From positions 1 to 56,575 of the forward strand of contig CALXUY010000073.1 of assembly GCA_944391805.1 (NCBI GenBank): 56,575 nt of DNA, read 5' to 3'. The position numbers were made by a program, and so were the translations under genes. Numbering within the stretch: the first letter of the stretch is position 1; every line of letters begins with the position of its first letter. Shown piece by piece: positions 8,537-17,419 of this stretch. A model generated the notes under the pieces. The model worked only from the letters and a program-made list of their open reading frames with translations, was not told the origin of the DNA and made no database searches. The stretch comes from an uncultured Clostridia bacterium (GTDB lineage: Bacteria; Bacillota; Clostridia; Oscillospirales; CAG-272).

Positions 8537-11008
8537 ATGAAACGCTTTCTTGCCGCGGCGCTTGCCGCAACCATGATGCTTTCCGTTCTGCTGGCCGCCG
8601 GTCTGTTCCCGGCCTCTGCCGATGATTCTGCGCTGGCCGCCGACAACCGTGTGCTTGCGTCCGATGATACGCTCTTTCCCGGCACCCGCGTTTCCGGCTG
8701 GGGAACCCCTGCCATAGACGGAACCAAGGATGAGGCCGTGTATCAGGAATTCAGCCGGATTTCCGACAATATAGACGGCAAAAGCTCCAACGCCAGCTTC
8801 GACATCTGGTATGCGAACGACGGCGAGCACCTGTACTTCTATCTGGAGGTCACGGTTCCCTCCGGCAACACCAACAAGGTCGTGCTGAACAACAACGACC
8901 TCACCAGATTGTATATCGATTTTTTCAATCAGCATACGCAGATTTATCGGAAGACCGAAAATGAGTATCAGGTACAGATTCTCAATACCGACACGTCAAA
9001 GAACCAGAAGGTTGCCGGTTCTGCCGAAAGCTATAACGGCGGGCAGTTTGCATACACGCCCAACAGCGGAGCGGCAGTCGGCTCCCGCGGAGCGGCGGCA
9101 GGCATCGGCAGTGTGGCAAACGGCGATGTGATTTACAAAATTCAGTACAGCGACGATGCGCAGGCCGACGTCAGCGGCTATATCATCGAGGCGAGAATCG
9201 ACCTGCCGGACTATATTCAGACCGACATCGAAGCCGACCTGCAGCCGATTATCGGCGTCGGCTATGAGGTGCGCAACAACGTCGATCAGCCGCAATACAA
9301 CCTGACCTATAACGATATGGGGATGGTTCCGCTGGAAAACGGCGGGGATTATTTCAGTTGGCTCTGGGCCGATTACACCGTGGCGCCCGATCTGGTTCTG
9401 AGCAATGATTCCGACACCAACAAAACCGATCTCGGTCTGACCTCCCCGATCTGCGAGGATGTCAGCGGAAAAACGATCACGATTGACGGCAAAATGGGAG
9501 CCGACGAGGGCTGGGCCGGCCTCCCCTATGTCTATCTCGACTCCACCACCGACAACGGCACCAGCATTTCCGGGCCGGTGACGGGTGTCGCGCCCGAAAT
9601 CTATCTCGGAGCCGATGAGAATTATGTTTATGCCTTTTATGAAACCGCCAATCTGGATTCGGTTTGGATGTATTTCCAATACGGGTTTGGCGAGGAGGTT
9701 ACCGGTGAGGACGCAGGCTTGTTTGTGGAGGCGAGGATTGATCTGCAGCAGGCAACGGACGGTTCATATGGCTTCCGCTACAAGTATGGCTCCGGAACCT
9801 ACAGCGAGGGGGATGACTTTTACGATAACTCCAGGTTTGCGGTACTGACCGAAAACGGAAAAAAATATGTGGAGATTCAGATTCCGATTCCCCAGAGCGT
9901 CAAGCAGGCGCGTGTGAACGGGGCGTTTCCGATGACCTTCGGCGCGCTGGAGCGCATATCCGACAAATCGGATGCCGGCTATATTTCCTCTGCAGGGTTT
10001 TCCTGGAGTGCCGGGAAAATTGAGCTGACCCTGCCCCAGACAGACGACCCTGAGGCCGCCGATCTGCCGCAGTGGATTGAGGACAGCAAGAAGGACGCCT
10101 ATCACGACTCGATGAAAAATCTGACCGTGAACATCATTGGCGACAGCTATTTTAAGGGCAACGGGCTGCTGGAGAACCACGTGTGGCCGGCGCTGCTTGC
10201 CGCAAAGTATGACTGGACGTTTTTCAACTACGGCCAGAACGGCAACATGGTTTCCACCTATAACGATGTGGACGATCTGCCGCTGGTCAAGCGCTACCGC
10301 CAGATGACCAATAACGCCCCGGATATTGTGATGATCAACGGTGGGCGGAACGACTATAACAACGGCGTGCCGATCGGCACACTGGACAGCACGGATACCG
10401 ACACTTTTATGGGGGCGCTGAATGTGATGTTCAAGGGCCTGCGCGACAAGTATCCCGACGCGATGATGATCTTTACCACGGTCTGGAACTTCCCGAATAC
10501 CAATACTGAGAGCGAGCTGACCTACCTTGACTATGCCCAGGCAGCCGAGCAGGTCTGCGAAAAGTGGGGTATTTACTGCTTCAAGGCATACGACCCGGCA
10601 GTCTCGGGTGTGGATATGACCGATGAGACCTTCCGCGCGGCCTACTGTATGAGTCCCGATGACATCAGTCACCTCAACCTCTCGGGTATGAAGCTGGTGA
10701 TGCCCAAATATGAGCAGTTCATCGCCGATTCGCTGGCGGATTGGGCAGTGAATAAGGATGAAATTCTGGCCGGTCTGGAGGAGAATGATCCCGAGCCTGG
10801 TCCCGATGACGGGGACGAGGAAAGCACCACAGGTCCGGCCGAAACCACCGCACCCGGCACCGGGGCGGAGACTACCGCTCCGGCCGGAGGCGAAGAGGGC
10901 GGGTGCAAATCCTCGCTCGCGCTGCCCGTATGGGGACTGATGGCTGTGATGACGGTGGCCGTTGCTGCTGCATTCGGCCGACGTCGGGAGAAGCGCTCCA
11001 TGCGCTGA
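8537..11008 (+). CDS. Secreted CBM9-like / SGNH hydrolase with C-terminal anchor
   Basis: The 823-residue exported protein has a signal peptide (about residues 1-28), two CBM9/DOMON-like sugar-binding domains (about 45-290 and 305-500, each starting with an IDGT/IDGK strand), then an SGNH/GDSL hydrolase domain at about 525-745: nucleophile motif GDSYFKG, block III GGRND and the catalytic His in ISHLNLSG. SGNH enzymes of this layout often deacylate glycans; the substrate here is unknown. A Thr/Glu/Pro linker, GGCKSS, one membrane span and RRREK at the C-terminus look like a surface-anchor signal. AAAGGAG precedes the ATG. Confidence 0.85.
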   Translation: MKRFLAAALAATMMLSVLLAAGLFPASADDSALAADNRVLASDDTLFPGTRVSGWGTPAIDGTKDEAVYQEFSRISDNIDGKSSNASFDIWYANDGEHLYFYLEVTVPSGNTNKVVLNNNDLTRLYIDFFNQHTQIYRKTENEYQVQILNTDTSKNQKVAGSAESYNGGQFAYTPNSGAAVGSRGAAAGIGSVANGDVIYKIQYSDDAQADVSGYIIEARIDLPDYIQTDIEADLQPIIGVGYEVRNNVDQPQYNLTYNDMGMVPLENGGDYFSWLWADYTVAPDLVLSNDSDTNKTDLGLTSPICEDVSGKTITIDGKMGADEGWAGLPYVYLDSTTDNGTSISGPVTGVAPEIYLGADENYVYAFYETANLDSVWMYFQYGFGEEVTGEDAGLFVEARIDLQQATDGSYGFRYKYGSGTYSEGDDFYDNSRFAVLTENGKKYVEIQIPIPQSVKQARVNGAFPMTFGALERISDKSDAGYISSAGFSWSAGKIELTLPQTDDPEAADLPQWIEDSKKDAYHDSMKNLTVNIIGDSYFKGNGLLENHVWPALLAAKYDWTFFNYGQNGNMVSTYNDVDDLPLVKRYRQMTNNAPDIVMINGGRNDYNNGVPIGTLDSTDTDTFMGALNVMFKGLRDKYPDAMMIFTTVWNFPNTNTESELTYLDYAQAAEQVCEKWGIYCFKAYDPAVSGVDMTDETFRAAYCMSPDDISHLNLSGMKLVMPKYEQFIADSLADWAVNKDEILAGLEENDPEPGPDDGDEESTTGPAETTAPGTGAETTAPAGGEEGGCKSSLALPVWGLMAVMTVAVAAAFGRRREKRSMR

Positions 11009-11052
11009 AGCCCGTACTTTCACGTCCTCGTCTCTTCCGGGCGGGAAATATG

Positions 11053-11092
11053 GAGCCGTGCGGCCGGCACAGAGGTGCCGCCCGCACGGCTC
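11053..11092 (+). other. Strong intercistronic hairpin
   Basis: GAGCCGTGCGG pairs with CCGCACGGCTC, with an inner GGCAC/GTGCC stem. No T-run follows, so mRNA stabilisation or partial attenuation between the SGNH gene and the EEP gene is more likely than full termination. Confidence 0.55.
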
Positions 11093-11127
11093 GGGCAAAA
11101 TTTGAACCATAGGGAAGGTAGTATTCC

Positions 11128-12075
11128 ATGTTTGCAAATGATTCTGAAAATCAGGCGGAGCCGGTGAATGCAGCGCATGCGGGCGACCTGCGCTGTATGT
11201 TCTACAATATCTATGGATACGGCGATAACCCGAAGCAAAATGTATATCCCGGTCCGATGGAGCTGCGGCAGGAGCAGCAGGAGGTCTGTATCGGGAAATA
11301 CGCGCCGGATGTGGTGGGCCTGCAGGAGTACGACAGGCAATACCGCGCCGGAATGGCGCCCCGCATGGCCGCGCTGGGCTACCGCGAGGTGCCGATTGAC
11401 GATCAGGGCGGCTTCCTCTACCCGGTGGGCAAGAACTGCGAGCCGCTGTTTTACCGCCCGGATCGGCTGGAGTGCCTTTGCTCGGGCGGGGAGCTGTATC
11501 CCGACGCTGTGGAGGTGGACGGAGCCGAGGTCCTCGGCAACAACGGGCACAGCAAGTCGCTGACATGGGCGGTTTTCCGGGAGCGGCAGACCGGCCGGCG
11601 CTTCATCGCCGTCTGCACCCATTTCATGTGGAGCGCGCCCGAGCTGACCTTTGCGCAGGCCGAGGCCGTTCGCGTGGACAATGCCGACCGGCTGCTGCGC
11701 AAAATCGAGGAGATCCGTGCGATGCATCCGGATTATGCAGGGCTGCCTGCCGTCATGGGAGGCGACCTCAACTGCGAGCCGGATTCCCCGGCGTTCCGGC
11801 AGCTTGACCGGAGCATGGAGTGGTGCTATCAGGCGGCGTCCGGACACAGGGATAATCTCGGATGTCCGGGCTACCCGACCTTCGACAGCGCCGCCGGTGC
11901 TTACACCGATTGGGGAACGCCGGCCGAGGGGCGGAGCGTCATCGACTATATCTGGGTACAGAATCCCGGGGAGGGGAGCGGCCTGGCCGTGCGCGATTAT
12001 TTTACCGTGACCGACCGCGAGGCGCTGCTCAGCTCGGATCACTGCCCGAAGGTGGCGGATATCGTCCTCCAATAA
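11128..12075 (+). CDS. EEP-family hydrolase, cytosolic form
   Basis: A 315-residue member of the endonuclease/exonuclease/phosphatase superfamily (DNase I-like fold), a metal-dependent phosphodiester or phosphate hydrolase. Motifs in order: FYNIYGYG (about residue 25), GLQEY with the metal-binding Glu (about 65), CTHFMW (about 165), GGDLNCEPDS (about 211) and SSDHCPKVAD (about 303). There is no signal peptide, so it should act inside the cell. It is closely similar to the C-terminal half of the next gene, with matching FYN-YGY, QEY and THFMW strings, so the pair arose by duplication. GGGAAGG precedes the ATG. Substrate unknown: nucleic acid, phospholipid or sugar phosphate are all possible. 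Confidence 0.88.
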   Translation: MFANDSENQAEPVNAAHAGDLRCMFYNIYGYGDNPKQNVYPGPMELRQEQQEVCIGKYAPDVVGLQEYDRQYRAGMAPRMAALGYREVPIDDQGGFLYPVGKNCEPLFYRPDRLECLCSGGELYPDAVEVDGAEVLGNNGHSKSLTWAVFRERQTGRRFIAVCTHFMWSAPELTFAQAEAVRVDNADRLLRKIEEIRAMHPDYAGLPAVMGGDLNCEPDSPAFRQLDRSMEWCYQAASGHRDNLGCPGYPTFDSAAGAYTDWGTPAEGRSVIDYIWVQNPGEGSGLAVRDYFTVTDREALLSSDHCPKVADIVLQ

Positions 12076-12095
12076 CATACAGAAAGGAAGGTCCC

Positions 12096-12128
12096 ATGCC
12101 AAGGGCTGAGATCAGTTATCGGAAATGA
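12096..12128 (+). CDS. Possible 10-residue leader peptide coupled to the next gene
   Basis: An ATG at 12096 follows a good AGGAAGG site and encodes MPRAEISYRK before a TGA that overlaps the lipoprotein ATG (ATGA at 12125-12128). The lipoprotein start itself has no clear ribosome binding site. Ribosomes may translate the short frame and restart on the downstream gene. Its role as a regulator or mere coupling device is inferred. Confidence 0.45.
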   Translation: MPRAEISYRK

Positions 12129-13930
12129 AACTGAAAAAATACATCTGCCGGTTGATTGCAATGCTTCTTCTGGCCCCTGTTTTTGCCGGCTGTCGGAACG
12201 GAACCCCGCCGGATGATGAAACCGAAACGCAGGATTCCGCCGCAGCAACTACCTCACCGCAGGAGGATGACCCTGCCACGCTGATCCTCGCGGAAAACGG
12301 ACAGAGTGATTTTACCATCTGGCTGGCGCGGGATTTGTATGCAACCGCCCCCGACGTCAAGGAAGCGCTGGCGGAAATTACAGACCTGATCAAGAATAAA
12401 ACCGGCGCGAGCATTCCCATCAAAAGCGATTCCTCGGCCACCGAGGCCGATTTTGAAAGCCCCGGCATTCTGGTCGGCTCTACGGTGTTCCCGGAGAGCG
12501 CGGAAGTGGGGCTTGTGATGAAAAATCAGGACTTTTATGTGGGCATGTCGGGGAACAAGGTTCTGCTCTGCGGTGCCTCCAATACCGGGGTTTACAATGC
12601 CGTCCGCTACTTTTATAACAATGTCGTGCTCAAGCAGAGGCCGGATGCGGATCAGCCTCTGGTGTTCACCGCGGAGCATGTGTATCAGTCTGGCAAAACC
12701 TACCCGATCAACAGCGTGCTCTGCTGCGGGACCGAGCTGAGCCAATACCGTATGGTCATTCCGGAGAACGCAACCGTCAATGAGAGCATGCTGGCCAACA
12801 ATCTCCGGTATCATCTCTCGCAGCAATACGGCCATGATTTTGAAATTGTCACCGACAGTCAGCCCGAGGCGGAATTTGAAATTCTGATCGGGCAGACCGA
12901 GCGCACCACGGCAACAGCCGACGGGAGCGGTTATACGGTATCGGCGTCCGGCGGAAAGCTGCAGCTGTATGCCGGCAACATGCGGGGCTACGAGGCGCTT
13001 GACGAATATGTGCGGCAGGAGCTGCTGCGGGCCGGCTCCGGGGCCAATTATACCATTGACGAGGGCTTTTCGCACAGCGGAAGACCGGTCAATTCGCTGA
13101 ATGACGGAACACTGCTTTCGGAGGAGCGCACCGGAGACGTCCGTACCATGTTCTACAATGTGTATGGATATAGCGAGAGCGGCCCGGTTTCCCTGCGCCA
13201 GCAGCTGCAGCTTGAGCTGCTGAAGGTCTATCAGCCGGATGTGCTGGGAATGCAGGAGTACTCCGCCGCTTACCACTCTGCCTTCACGGCCATGCTCAAC
13301 GGAATCGGGTACCGGCAGGTGGAGGTGTCGGCCGGGACGGCAAATTACACGCCGCTCTTTTACCGCGCCGACCGGCTGGAGGTGCTGGATTCCGGATACC
13401 TCCGGTATGATGGTCCCAATGACGCAAACTCCAAGAGCGTGACATGGGCGGTTTTCCGGATCAGGGAGAGCGGAAAGCGCTTCATCGCCATGTCCACGCA
13501 CTTCATGTGGAGTCAGCCGGGCATTGACGCGAACGCCGCGCGCGTCTCCAACGCCCGTGAGATCACCGCGCTGATCTCCGAGCTGCGGAGCAACGCTGCC
13601 TACCGGGAGCTGCCGGTGATTTTCGGCGGGGACCTGAACTGTCAGGTGAGCTCGGAGCCGCTGCGGATTGTGACAGGCGGCATGCAGAATGCGCATGACA
13701 AAGCAGAGCGCAAAAATGACAGCAACGGCTATCACTCCTACGCCACCTATGACACGGCCAATCAGGTTTATGTTCAGATTCCGAGTGTGACCGGAAGCTA
13801 TGCCTCGGCCATCGATCATGCCATGGTTTCGGCCAATGTCACCGTCAACACCTTCGCGTCGCTCATCAGTCCGTATACGCTCTATTGCTCGGACCACATG
13901 CCGGTGATCACAGACCTGTCGTTTGACTGA
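12125..13930 (+). CDS. Lipoprotein: two GH20b-like modules plus EEP hydrolase domain
   Basis: A 601-residue lipoprotein with lipobox VFAGC (Cys at about residue 22). Two copies of an alpha/beta module follow (about 50-175 and 190-320), each with a GILVGST or EILIGQT strand and a later YxVxxxGxKLxLxG strand, as in the non-catalytic N-terminal domains of GH67/GH20-type glycosidases. The C-terminal EEP domain (about 338-600) has GMQEY, STHFMW, GGDLNCQ and SDHMPVITD, so catalytic residues are present. It would act on the outer face of the membrane. The EEP half is a paralogue of the gene at 11128. The module assignment is by pattern and tentative; the EEP call is firm. Confidence 0.82.
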   Translation: MKLKKYICRLIAMLLLAPVFAGCRNGTPPDDETETQDSAAATTSPQEDDPATLILAENGQSDFTIWLARDLYATAPDVKEALAEITDLIKNKTGASIPIKSDSSATEADFESPGILVGSTVFPESAEVGLVMKNQDFYVGMSGNKVLLCGASNTGVYNAVRYFYNNVVLKQRPDADQPLVFTAEHVYQSGKTYPINSVLCCGTELSQYRMVIPENATVNESMLANNLRYHLSQQYGHDFEIVTDSQPEAEFEILIGQTERTTATADGSGYTVSASGGKLQLYAGNMRGYEALDEYVRQELLRAGSGANYTIDEGFSHSGRPVNSLNDGTLLSEERTGDVRTMFYNVYGYSESGPVSLRQQLQLELLKVYQPDVLGMQEYSAAYHSAFTAMLNGIGYRQVEVSAGTANYTPLFYRADRLEVLDSGYLRYDGPNDANSKSVTWAVFRIRESGKRFIAMSTHFMWSQPGIDANAARVSNAREITALISELRSNAAYRELPVIFGGDLNCQVSSEPLRIVTGGMQNAHDKAERKNDSNGYHSYATYDTANQVYVQIPSVTGSYASAIDHAMVSANVTVNTFASLISPYTLYCSDHMPVITDLSFD

Positions 13931-13988
13931 GATACGGGTCAGGAGGCTCCGGCCGGACCGAGGGGCCCGCGCCCTGCCGCGCTTGCGG

Positions 13989-14018
13989 ACGGGCAAAAAA
14001 ATTGCGGCTTTTTGCCGG
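13989..14018 (+). terminator. Weak hairpin after cassette A
   Basis: GGGCAAAAA and TTTTTGCC arms around a short loop lie 60 bp after the lipoprotein stop. The U-tract is inside the stem rather than after it, so its terminator function is doubtful. Confidence 0.3.
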
Positions 14019-14024
14019 AACCTC

Positions 14025-14053
14025 TTGACAAACCCGGATTGCGGTGATATAAT
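14025..14053 (+). promoter_or_regulatory. Consensus sigma-A promoter of the trp leader
   Basis: TTGACA at 14025-14030 and TATAAT at 14048-14053, spacer 17 bp. Transcription would start near 14060, just before the T-box leader. Confidence 0.92.
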
Positions 14054-14059
14054 ATACCA

Positions 14060-14353
14060 GCATAAACCGTTGAGGCGGAGATAACGTCAGGTAAGACTAC
14101 ACAGAGAGCCCGTGGCGCTGAGAGTCGGGTTGGAAACTGTCTGGCAAATGGGCCGCTGAGGGTGCAGTCAAAGGAGCGGAGGGGCATGTGCTTCGTACCG
14201 AGTATTCTGCAACGTGTGGGCATACGTCAGTTGCCGGGGATATGCCGGTATCCTGAAAAGCGCGTACCCGGGCAGGGTGCGAATCAAGGTGGCACCGCGG
14301 ATAATGTGATTATTCGTCCTTGACAGAGAGGGATCTCTGTCAGGGGCGTTTTT
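14060..14353 (+). ncRNA. T-box riboswitch leader, probably tryptophan-specific
   Basis: The leader senses uncharged tRNA and switches between antiterminator and terminator. The T-box sequence AAGGTGGCACCGCGG is at 14286-14300. A terminator stem of about 15 bp (14315-14329 with 14334-14348) ending in TTTTTG follows. The Stem I region shows AGAGAG and GGCGCTGAGAG elements near 14102-14124 and a candidate UGG specifier at 14149-14151, which fits tRNA-Trp and the downstream trp genes. The specifier position was read by eye and not folded. Confidence 0.93.
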
Positions 14354-14396
14354 GTTTTCCCTTGGCAGAATTGCGGTTTTTACGGAGGGAACGCCT

Positions 14397-14579
14397 ATGA
14401 ACATTGCAAGGCCCTATTTTCTCGTGGGCGGACTGAACGCTGGAAACGTCGGCCGCGCGGTGCGCATGCTGCACCCGTACGCGGTGGACGTCAGCTCGGG
14501 CATAGAAACCGGCGGGGCAAAGGACCCCGAAAAAATGGCGGCTTTTGTGGCCGCAGTCAGAAAGGAAGATGAAGTATGA
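14397..14579 (+). pseudogene. trpF: Phosphoribosylanthranilate isomerase, C-terminal remnant
   Basis: The 60-residue frame matches only the C-terminal quarter of TrpF: PYFLVGGLNAGNVGRA (beta-7/alpha-7 phosphate region) and VDVSSGIETGGAKDPEKM (beta-8 phosphate site). The N-terminal barrel strands and the catalytic Cys region are absent. It still has a GGAGGG site 7 bases before an ATG, and its stop overlaps the trpB start (ATGA), so it is probably translated and drives coupled trpB translation. A deletion seems to have joined the T-box leader to the end of a trp operon. Isomerase activity is very unlikely. Confidence 0.8.
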
Positions 14580-15766
14580 CCAATCCGAACGGACGCTTTG
14601 GCATTCACGGCGGGCAGTATATCCCGGAGACGCTGATGAATGCGGTGATCGAGCTGGACGAGGCGTATCAGTACTATAAAAAAGATCCCGATTTCAACCG
14701 GGAACTGGCAGCGCTGCTCAACGAGTACGCCGGCAGGCCCTCCAGACTCTATTATGCAAAAAAAATGACAGAGGATCTCGGGGGTGCGAAGATTTATCTC
14801 AAACGGGAGGATCTGAACCACACCGGCGCGCACAAAATCAACAACGTGCTCGGTCAGGCACTGCTTGCCCAGCGGATGGGGAAAACCCGTCTGATCGCCG
14901 AGACCGGAGCCGGACAGCACGGCGTGGCCACCGCGACCGCGGCGGCGCTGATGGGGATGGAGTGCGTGGTATTCATGGGGGAGGAGGACACCGTCCGCCA
15001 GGCCCTCAACGTTTACCGGATGCGCCTGCTGGGCGCGCGGGTGGTGCCGGTGCGCAGCGGCACGGCAACCCTGAAGGACGCAGTGTCCGAGGCCATGCGG
15101 GAATGGACCTCCCGCATCAGCGATACCCACTATTGCCTCGGCTCGGTCATGGGGCCGCACCCCTTCCCAACCATTGTGCGCGATTTTCAGGCGGTGATCT
15201 CCCGCGAGATCCGGGAGCAGCTTCTCGAAAGGGAGGGCAGACTGCCCGATGCGGTCGTCGCCTGCGTGGGAGGCGGCTCCAACGCCATCGGCTCGTTTTA
15301 CCATTTCATCGGGGACAGGAGCGTGCGGCTCATCGGCTGCGAGGCCGCGGGGAGAGGAACCGATACCTTTGAAACCGCCGCAACCATTGCCACGGGCAGG
15401 CTGGGCATCTTCCACGGGATGAAGTCCTACTTCTGCCAGGATCAGTACGGCCAGATTGCGCCGGTGTATTCGATCTCGGCCGGGCTGGATTACCCCGGCG
15501 TCGGTCCGGAGCACGCCTATCTGCACGACATCGGCCGGGCGGAGTATGTCCCCGTCACCGATGAGGAGGCCGTATCCGCCTTTGAGTATCTGGCAAGAAC
15601 CGAGGGCATCATTCCCGCCATCGAGTCGGCCCATGCCGTGGCGCACGCTCTCCGGCTGGCGCCGCAGATGCGCCGGGACAACATCATTGTCATCACCATT
15701 TCGGGCAGAGGCGACAAGGATTGCGCAGCCATTGCCCGGTACAGAGGGGAGGATATCCATGAGTAA
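14576..15766 (+). CDS. trpB: Tryptophan synthase beta subunit
   Basis: Condenses indole and L-serine to L-tryptophan with pyridoxal phosphate, in complex with TrpA. The 396-residue product has the usual length. It shows [15 protein letters not shown] with the PLP-binding Lys (about residue 85), [13 protein letters not shown], the phosphate loop GGGSNAIG and a C-terminal SGRGDKD. It overlaps the trpF remnant by 4 nt and trpA by 8 nt, so translation is coupled. Control is by the T-box leader. This is the TrpB1 type that partners TrpA. Confidence 0.97.
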   Translation: MTNPNGRFGIHGGQYIPETLMNAVIELDEAYQYYKKDPDFNRELAALLNEYAGRPSRLYYAKKMTEDLGGAKIYLKREDLNHTGAHKINNVLGQALLAQRMGKTRLIAETGAGQHGVATATAAALMGMECVVFMGEEDTVRQALNVYRMRLLGARVVPVRSGTATLKDAVSEAMREWTSRISDTHYCLGSVMGPHPFPTIVRDFQAVISREIREQLLEREGRLPDAVVACVGGGSNAIGSFYHFIGDRSVRLIGCEAAGRGTDTFETAATIATGRLGIFHGMKSYFCQDQYGQIAPVYSISAGLDYPGVGPEHAYLHDIGRAEYVPVTDEEAVSAFEYLARTEGIIPAIESAHAVAHALRLAPQMRRDNIIVITISGRGDKDCAAIARYRGEDIHE

Positions 15767-16529
15767 CATTCCGCGTGCGTTTGCAGACGGCAAGGCTTTT
15801 ATCGCGTTTGTCACCTGCGGGGACCCCGATCTCGGGACAACCGCTGCCGTGGTCCGTGCCGCCGCGGAAAACGGCGCGGATCTGATCGAGCTGGGCATTC
15901 CGTTCTCCGACCCCACGGCCGAGGGACCGATCATTCAGGGGGCGAACCTGCGGGCGCTGAAGGGCGGGGTGACAACCGACCGCATTTTTGCCATGGTGCG
16001 GGAGCTTCGCCGGGACGTCCGCATTCCGATGGTGTTTATGACCTACGCAAACGTGGTGTTTTCCTATGGCACCGAGCGGTTTCTATCTGCATGCCGGGAG
16101 ATCGGGATGGACGGGTTGATTCTCATGGATGTGCCCTTTGAAGAAAAGGAGGAGTTTTTGCCGGTCTGCCGCAAATACGGTGTGGATCTGATCTCTCTGA
16201 TCACTCCCACCTCCGAAAATCGCATCGGTATGATCGCAAAGGAGGCCGAGGGTTTTTTGTACATTGTTTCCAGCCTCGGCGTCACCGGAGCGAGACGCGA
16301 GATCAGCACCGATCTGTCCGCAATCGTGGAGCTTGTGCGCCGGAGCACCAATCTGCCGTGTGCCATCGGGTGCGGCATCTCCACTCCTGCGCAGGCAAAA
16401 CAAATGTCGGCTCTGGCGGATGGGGTCATTGTCGGCTCGGCAATCGTCCAATTGCTTGAGCGGTACGGCAAGGACGCGCCGGCGCACGTGGGGGCGTATG
16501 TTCGATCCATGAAGGACGCGATGCGTTGA
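15759..16529 (+). CDS. trpA: Tryptophan synthase alpha subunit
   Basis: Cleaves indole-3-glycerol phosphate to indole and glyceraldehyde 3-phosphate. The 256-residue TIM barrel has the catalytic Glu in ELGIPFSDP (about residue 44), the phosphate-loop GCGIST, and VTGAR in loop 6. The second catalytic acid, normally Asp in the motif P-x-ADGP, is Glu here (PTAEGP); some clostridial TrpA proteins are remembered to share this. The start is the ATG at 15759 inside the trpB 3' end. No trpC, trpD or trpE lies here, so the indole-glycerol phosphate source must be encoded elsewhere or the pair mainly salvages indole. Confidence 0.95.
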   Translation: MSNIPRAFADGKAFIAFVTCGDPDLGTTAAVVRAAAENGADLIELGIPFSDPTAEGPIIQGANLRALKGGVTTDRIFAMVRELRRDVRIPMVFMTYANVVFSYGTERFLSACREIGMDGLILMDVPFEEKEEFLPVCRKYGVDLISLITPTSENRIGMIAKEAEGFLYIVSSLGVTGARREISTDLSAIVELVRRSTNLPCAIGCGISTPAQAKQMSALADGVIVGSAIVQLLERYGKDAPAHVGAYVRSMKDAMR

Positions 16530-16592
16530 GCTGCAGACGCTGCGTTTTTTCGGTGTTCACAATGAATTCATGAATAGACCTGAAAAATATGG

Positions 16593-16598
16593 TATAAT
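16593..16598 (+). promoter_or_regulatory. -10 element for the desulfoferrodoxin gene
   Basis: TATAAT in the context TATGGTATAATCAT, about 40 bp before the start. No good -35 hexamer sits 17 bp upstream, though the TG-like extension may compensate. Confidence 0.55.
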
Positions 16599-16639
16599 CA
16601 TAGTATAGTAAAAACCAGAAATTCAGGAGGGATGGGAAA

Positions 16640-17020
16640 ATGAAGGACAACAGATTCTATATTTGTGAGCATTGCGGAAACCTGATCGGACTGATTCACG
16701 ACGCCGGCGTCCCCGTGATGTGCTGCGGGCAGAAGATGACCAAGCTCGAGCCGGGTACCGTGGAGGCCAGCCATGAAAAGCACATTCCGGTTGTCACGGT
16801 AGAAGGCAGCACTGTACGGGTTTGTGTCGGCTCGGCCGCGCACCCGATGCTGGCGGAGCACAGCATCCTCTGGGTGTATCTCCAGACCGACCGGGGCGGT
16901 CAGCGCAAATGTCTGCCGGTCGGCGGGGAGCCGGTTGTCACCTTTGCGCTTGCCGACGAAAAGCCGGTAGCCGTGTACGCCTACTGCAATCTCCACGGAT
17001 TGTGGAAAACCGACATCTGA
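16640..17020 (+). CDS. dfx: Desulfoferrodoxin (superoxide reductase)
   Basis: Cytosolic non-heme iron protein that reduces superoxide to peroxide, a marker of anaerobes. The 126-residue product has the desulforedoxin-type center I (Cys9-x2-Cys12 and Cys28-Cys29) and the center II ligands His48, His68, His74, Cys116 and His119 in HEKHIP, AHPMLAEH and YCNLHGLW. All ligands are present. AGGAGGG precedes the ATG and a terminator follows, so it is monocistronic. Confidence 0.96.
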   Translation: MKDNRFYICEHCGNLIGLIHDAGVPVMCCGQKMTKLEPGTVEASHEKHIPVVTVEGSTVRVCVGSAAHPMLAEHSILWVYLQTDRGGQRKCLPVGGEPVVTFALADEKPVAVYAYCNLHGLWKTDI

Positions 17021-17030
17021 ACAACGGCAA

Positions 17031-17062
17031 GAGGGCTGCCCGGATGGAATCGGGCAGCCCTC
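17031..17062 (+). terminator. Hairpin terminator after desulfoferrodoxin gene
   Basis: A 12-bp perfect stem (17031-17042 with 17051-17062) with an 8-base loop. The T-tract is poor (GGATTGTATTTAC). Confidence 0.7.
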
Positions 17063-17074
17063 GGATTGTATTTA

Positions 17075-17350
17075 CGGGGAAAACTTTTTGCAAAAAGTTT
17101 TCCCCGCGCCCCTTTCAAAAACCTTCAAAAAAGAGCGTGGATGGGCATTCACGCCGGGGGCCGCAATGTCTCGGCCGCCCGGGCTGCCGCTGCCACCGCG
17201 TTGTGTCGGCGAGGTTGGCCTTGCTCCCGCGCAGCACATGCACACCACAAAAAATAGCCCTTTTTTCAGGTTTTTGAAGGTTCTCAGGAAACTTTTTTCT
17301 AAAAAGTTTCCTGAGCGGGTTTGGGCGGCGCCCAAGGCCTTTGGCGGACT
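17075..17350. repeat. Hairpin-rich intergenic repeat, copy D
   Basis: The gap 17063-17419 has no credible gene. It is bounded by a perfect 32-nt palindrome at 17075-17106 and a 15-bp stem hairpin at 17283-17297/17301-17315. The second is the same AAACTTTTT hairpin type found in the repeats at 1-300 and 31.26 kb. The middle holds GC-rich unique sequence. Confidence 0.65.
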
Positions 17351-17419
17351 TGGGCAGCGTATAAGGTATGGGCATAAAAGCAGCCGCTGTAAGCGCTTGC
17401 CTGCGGAAGGTGTCTCTGA

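Noticed and set aside
9764..11566. 600-codon minus-strand frame opposite the SGNH gene
   Set aside because: It crosses the end of one plus-strand gene and the start of another and shows no domain pattern; it is a composition shadow.
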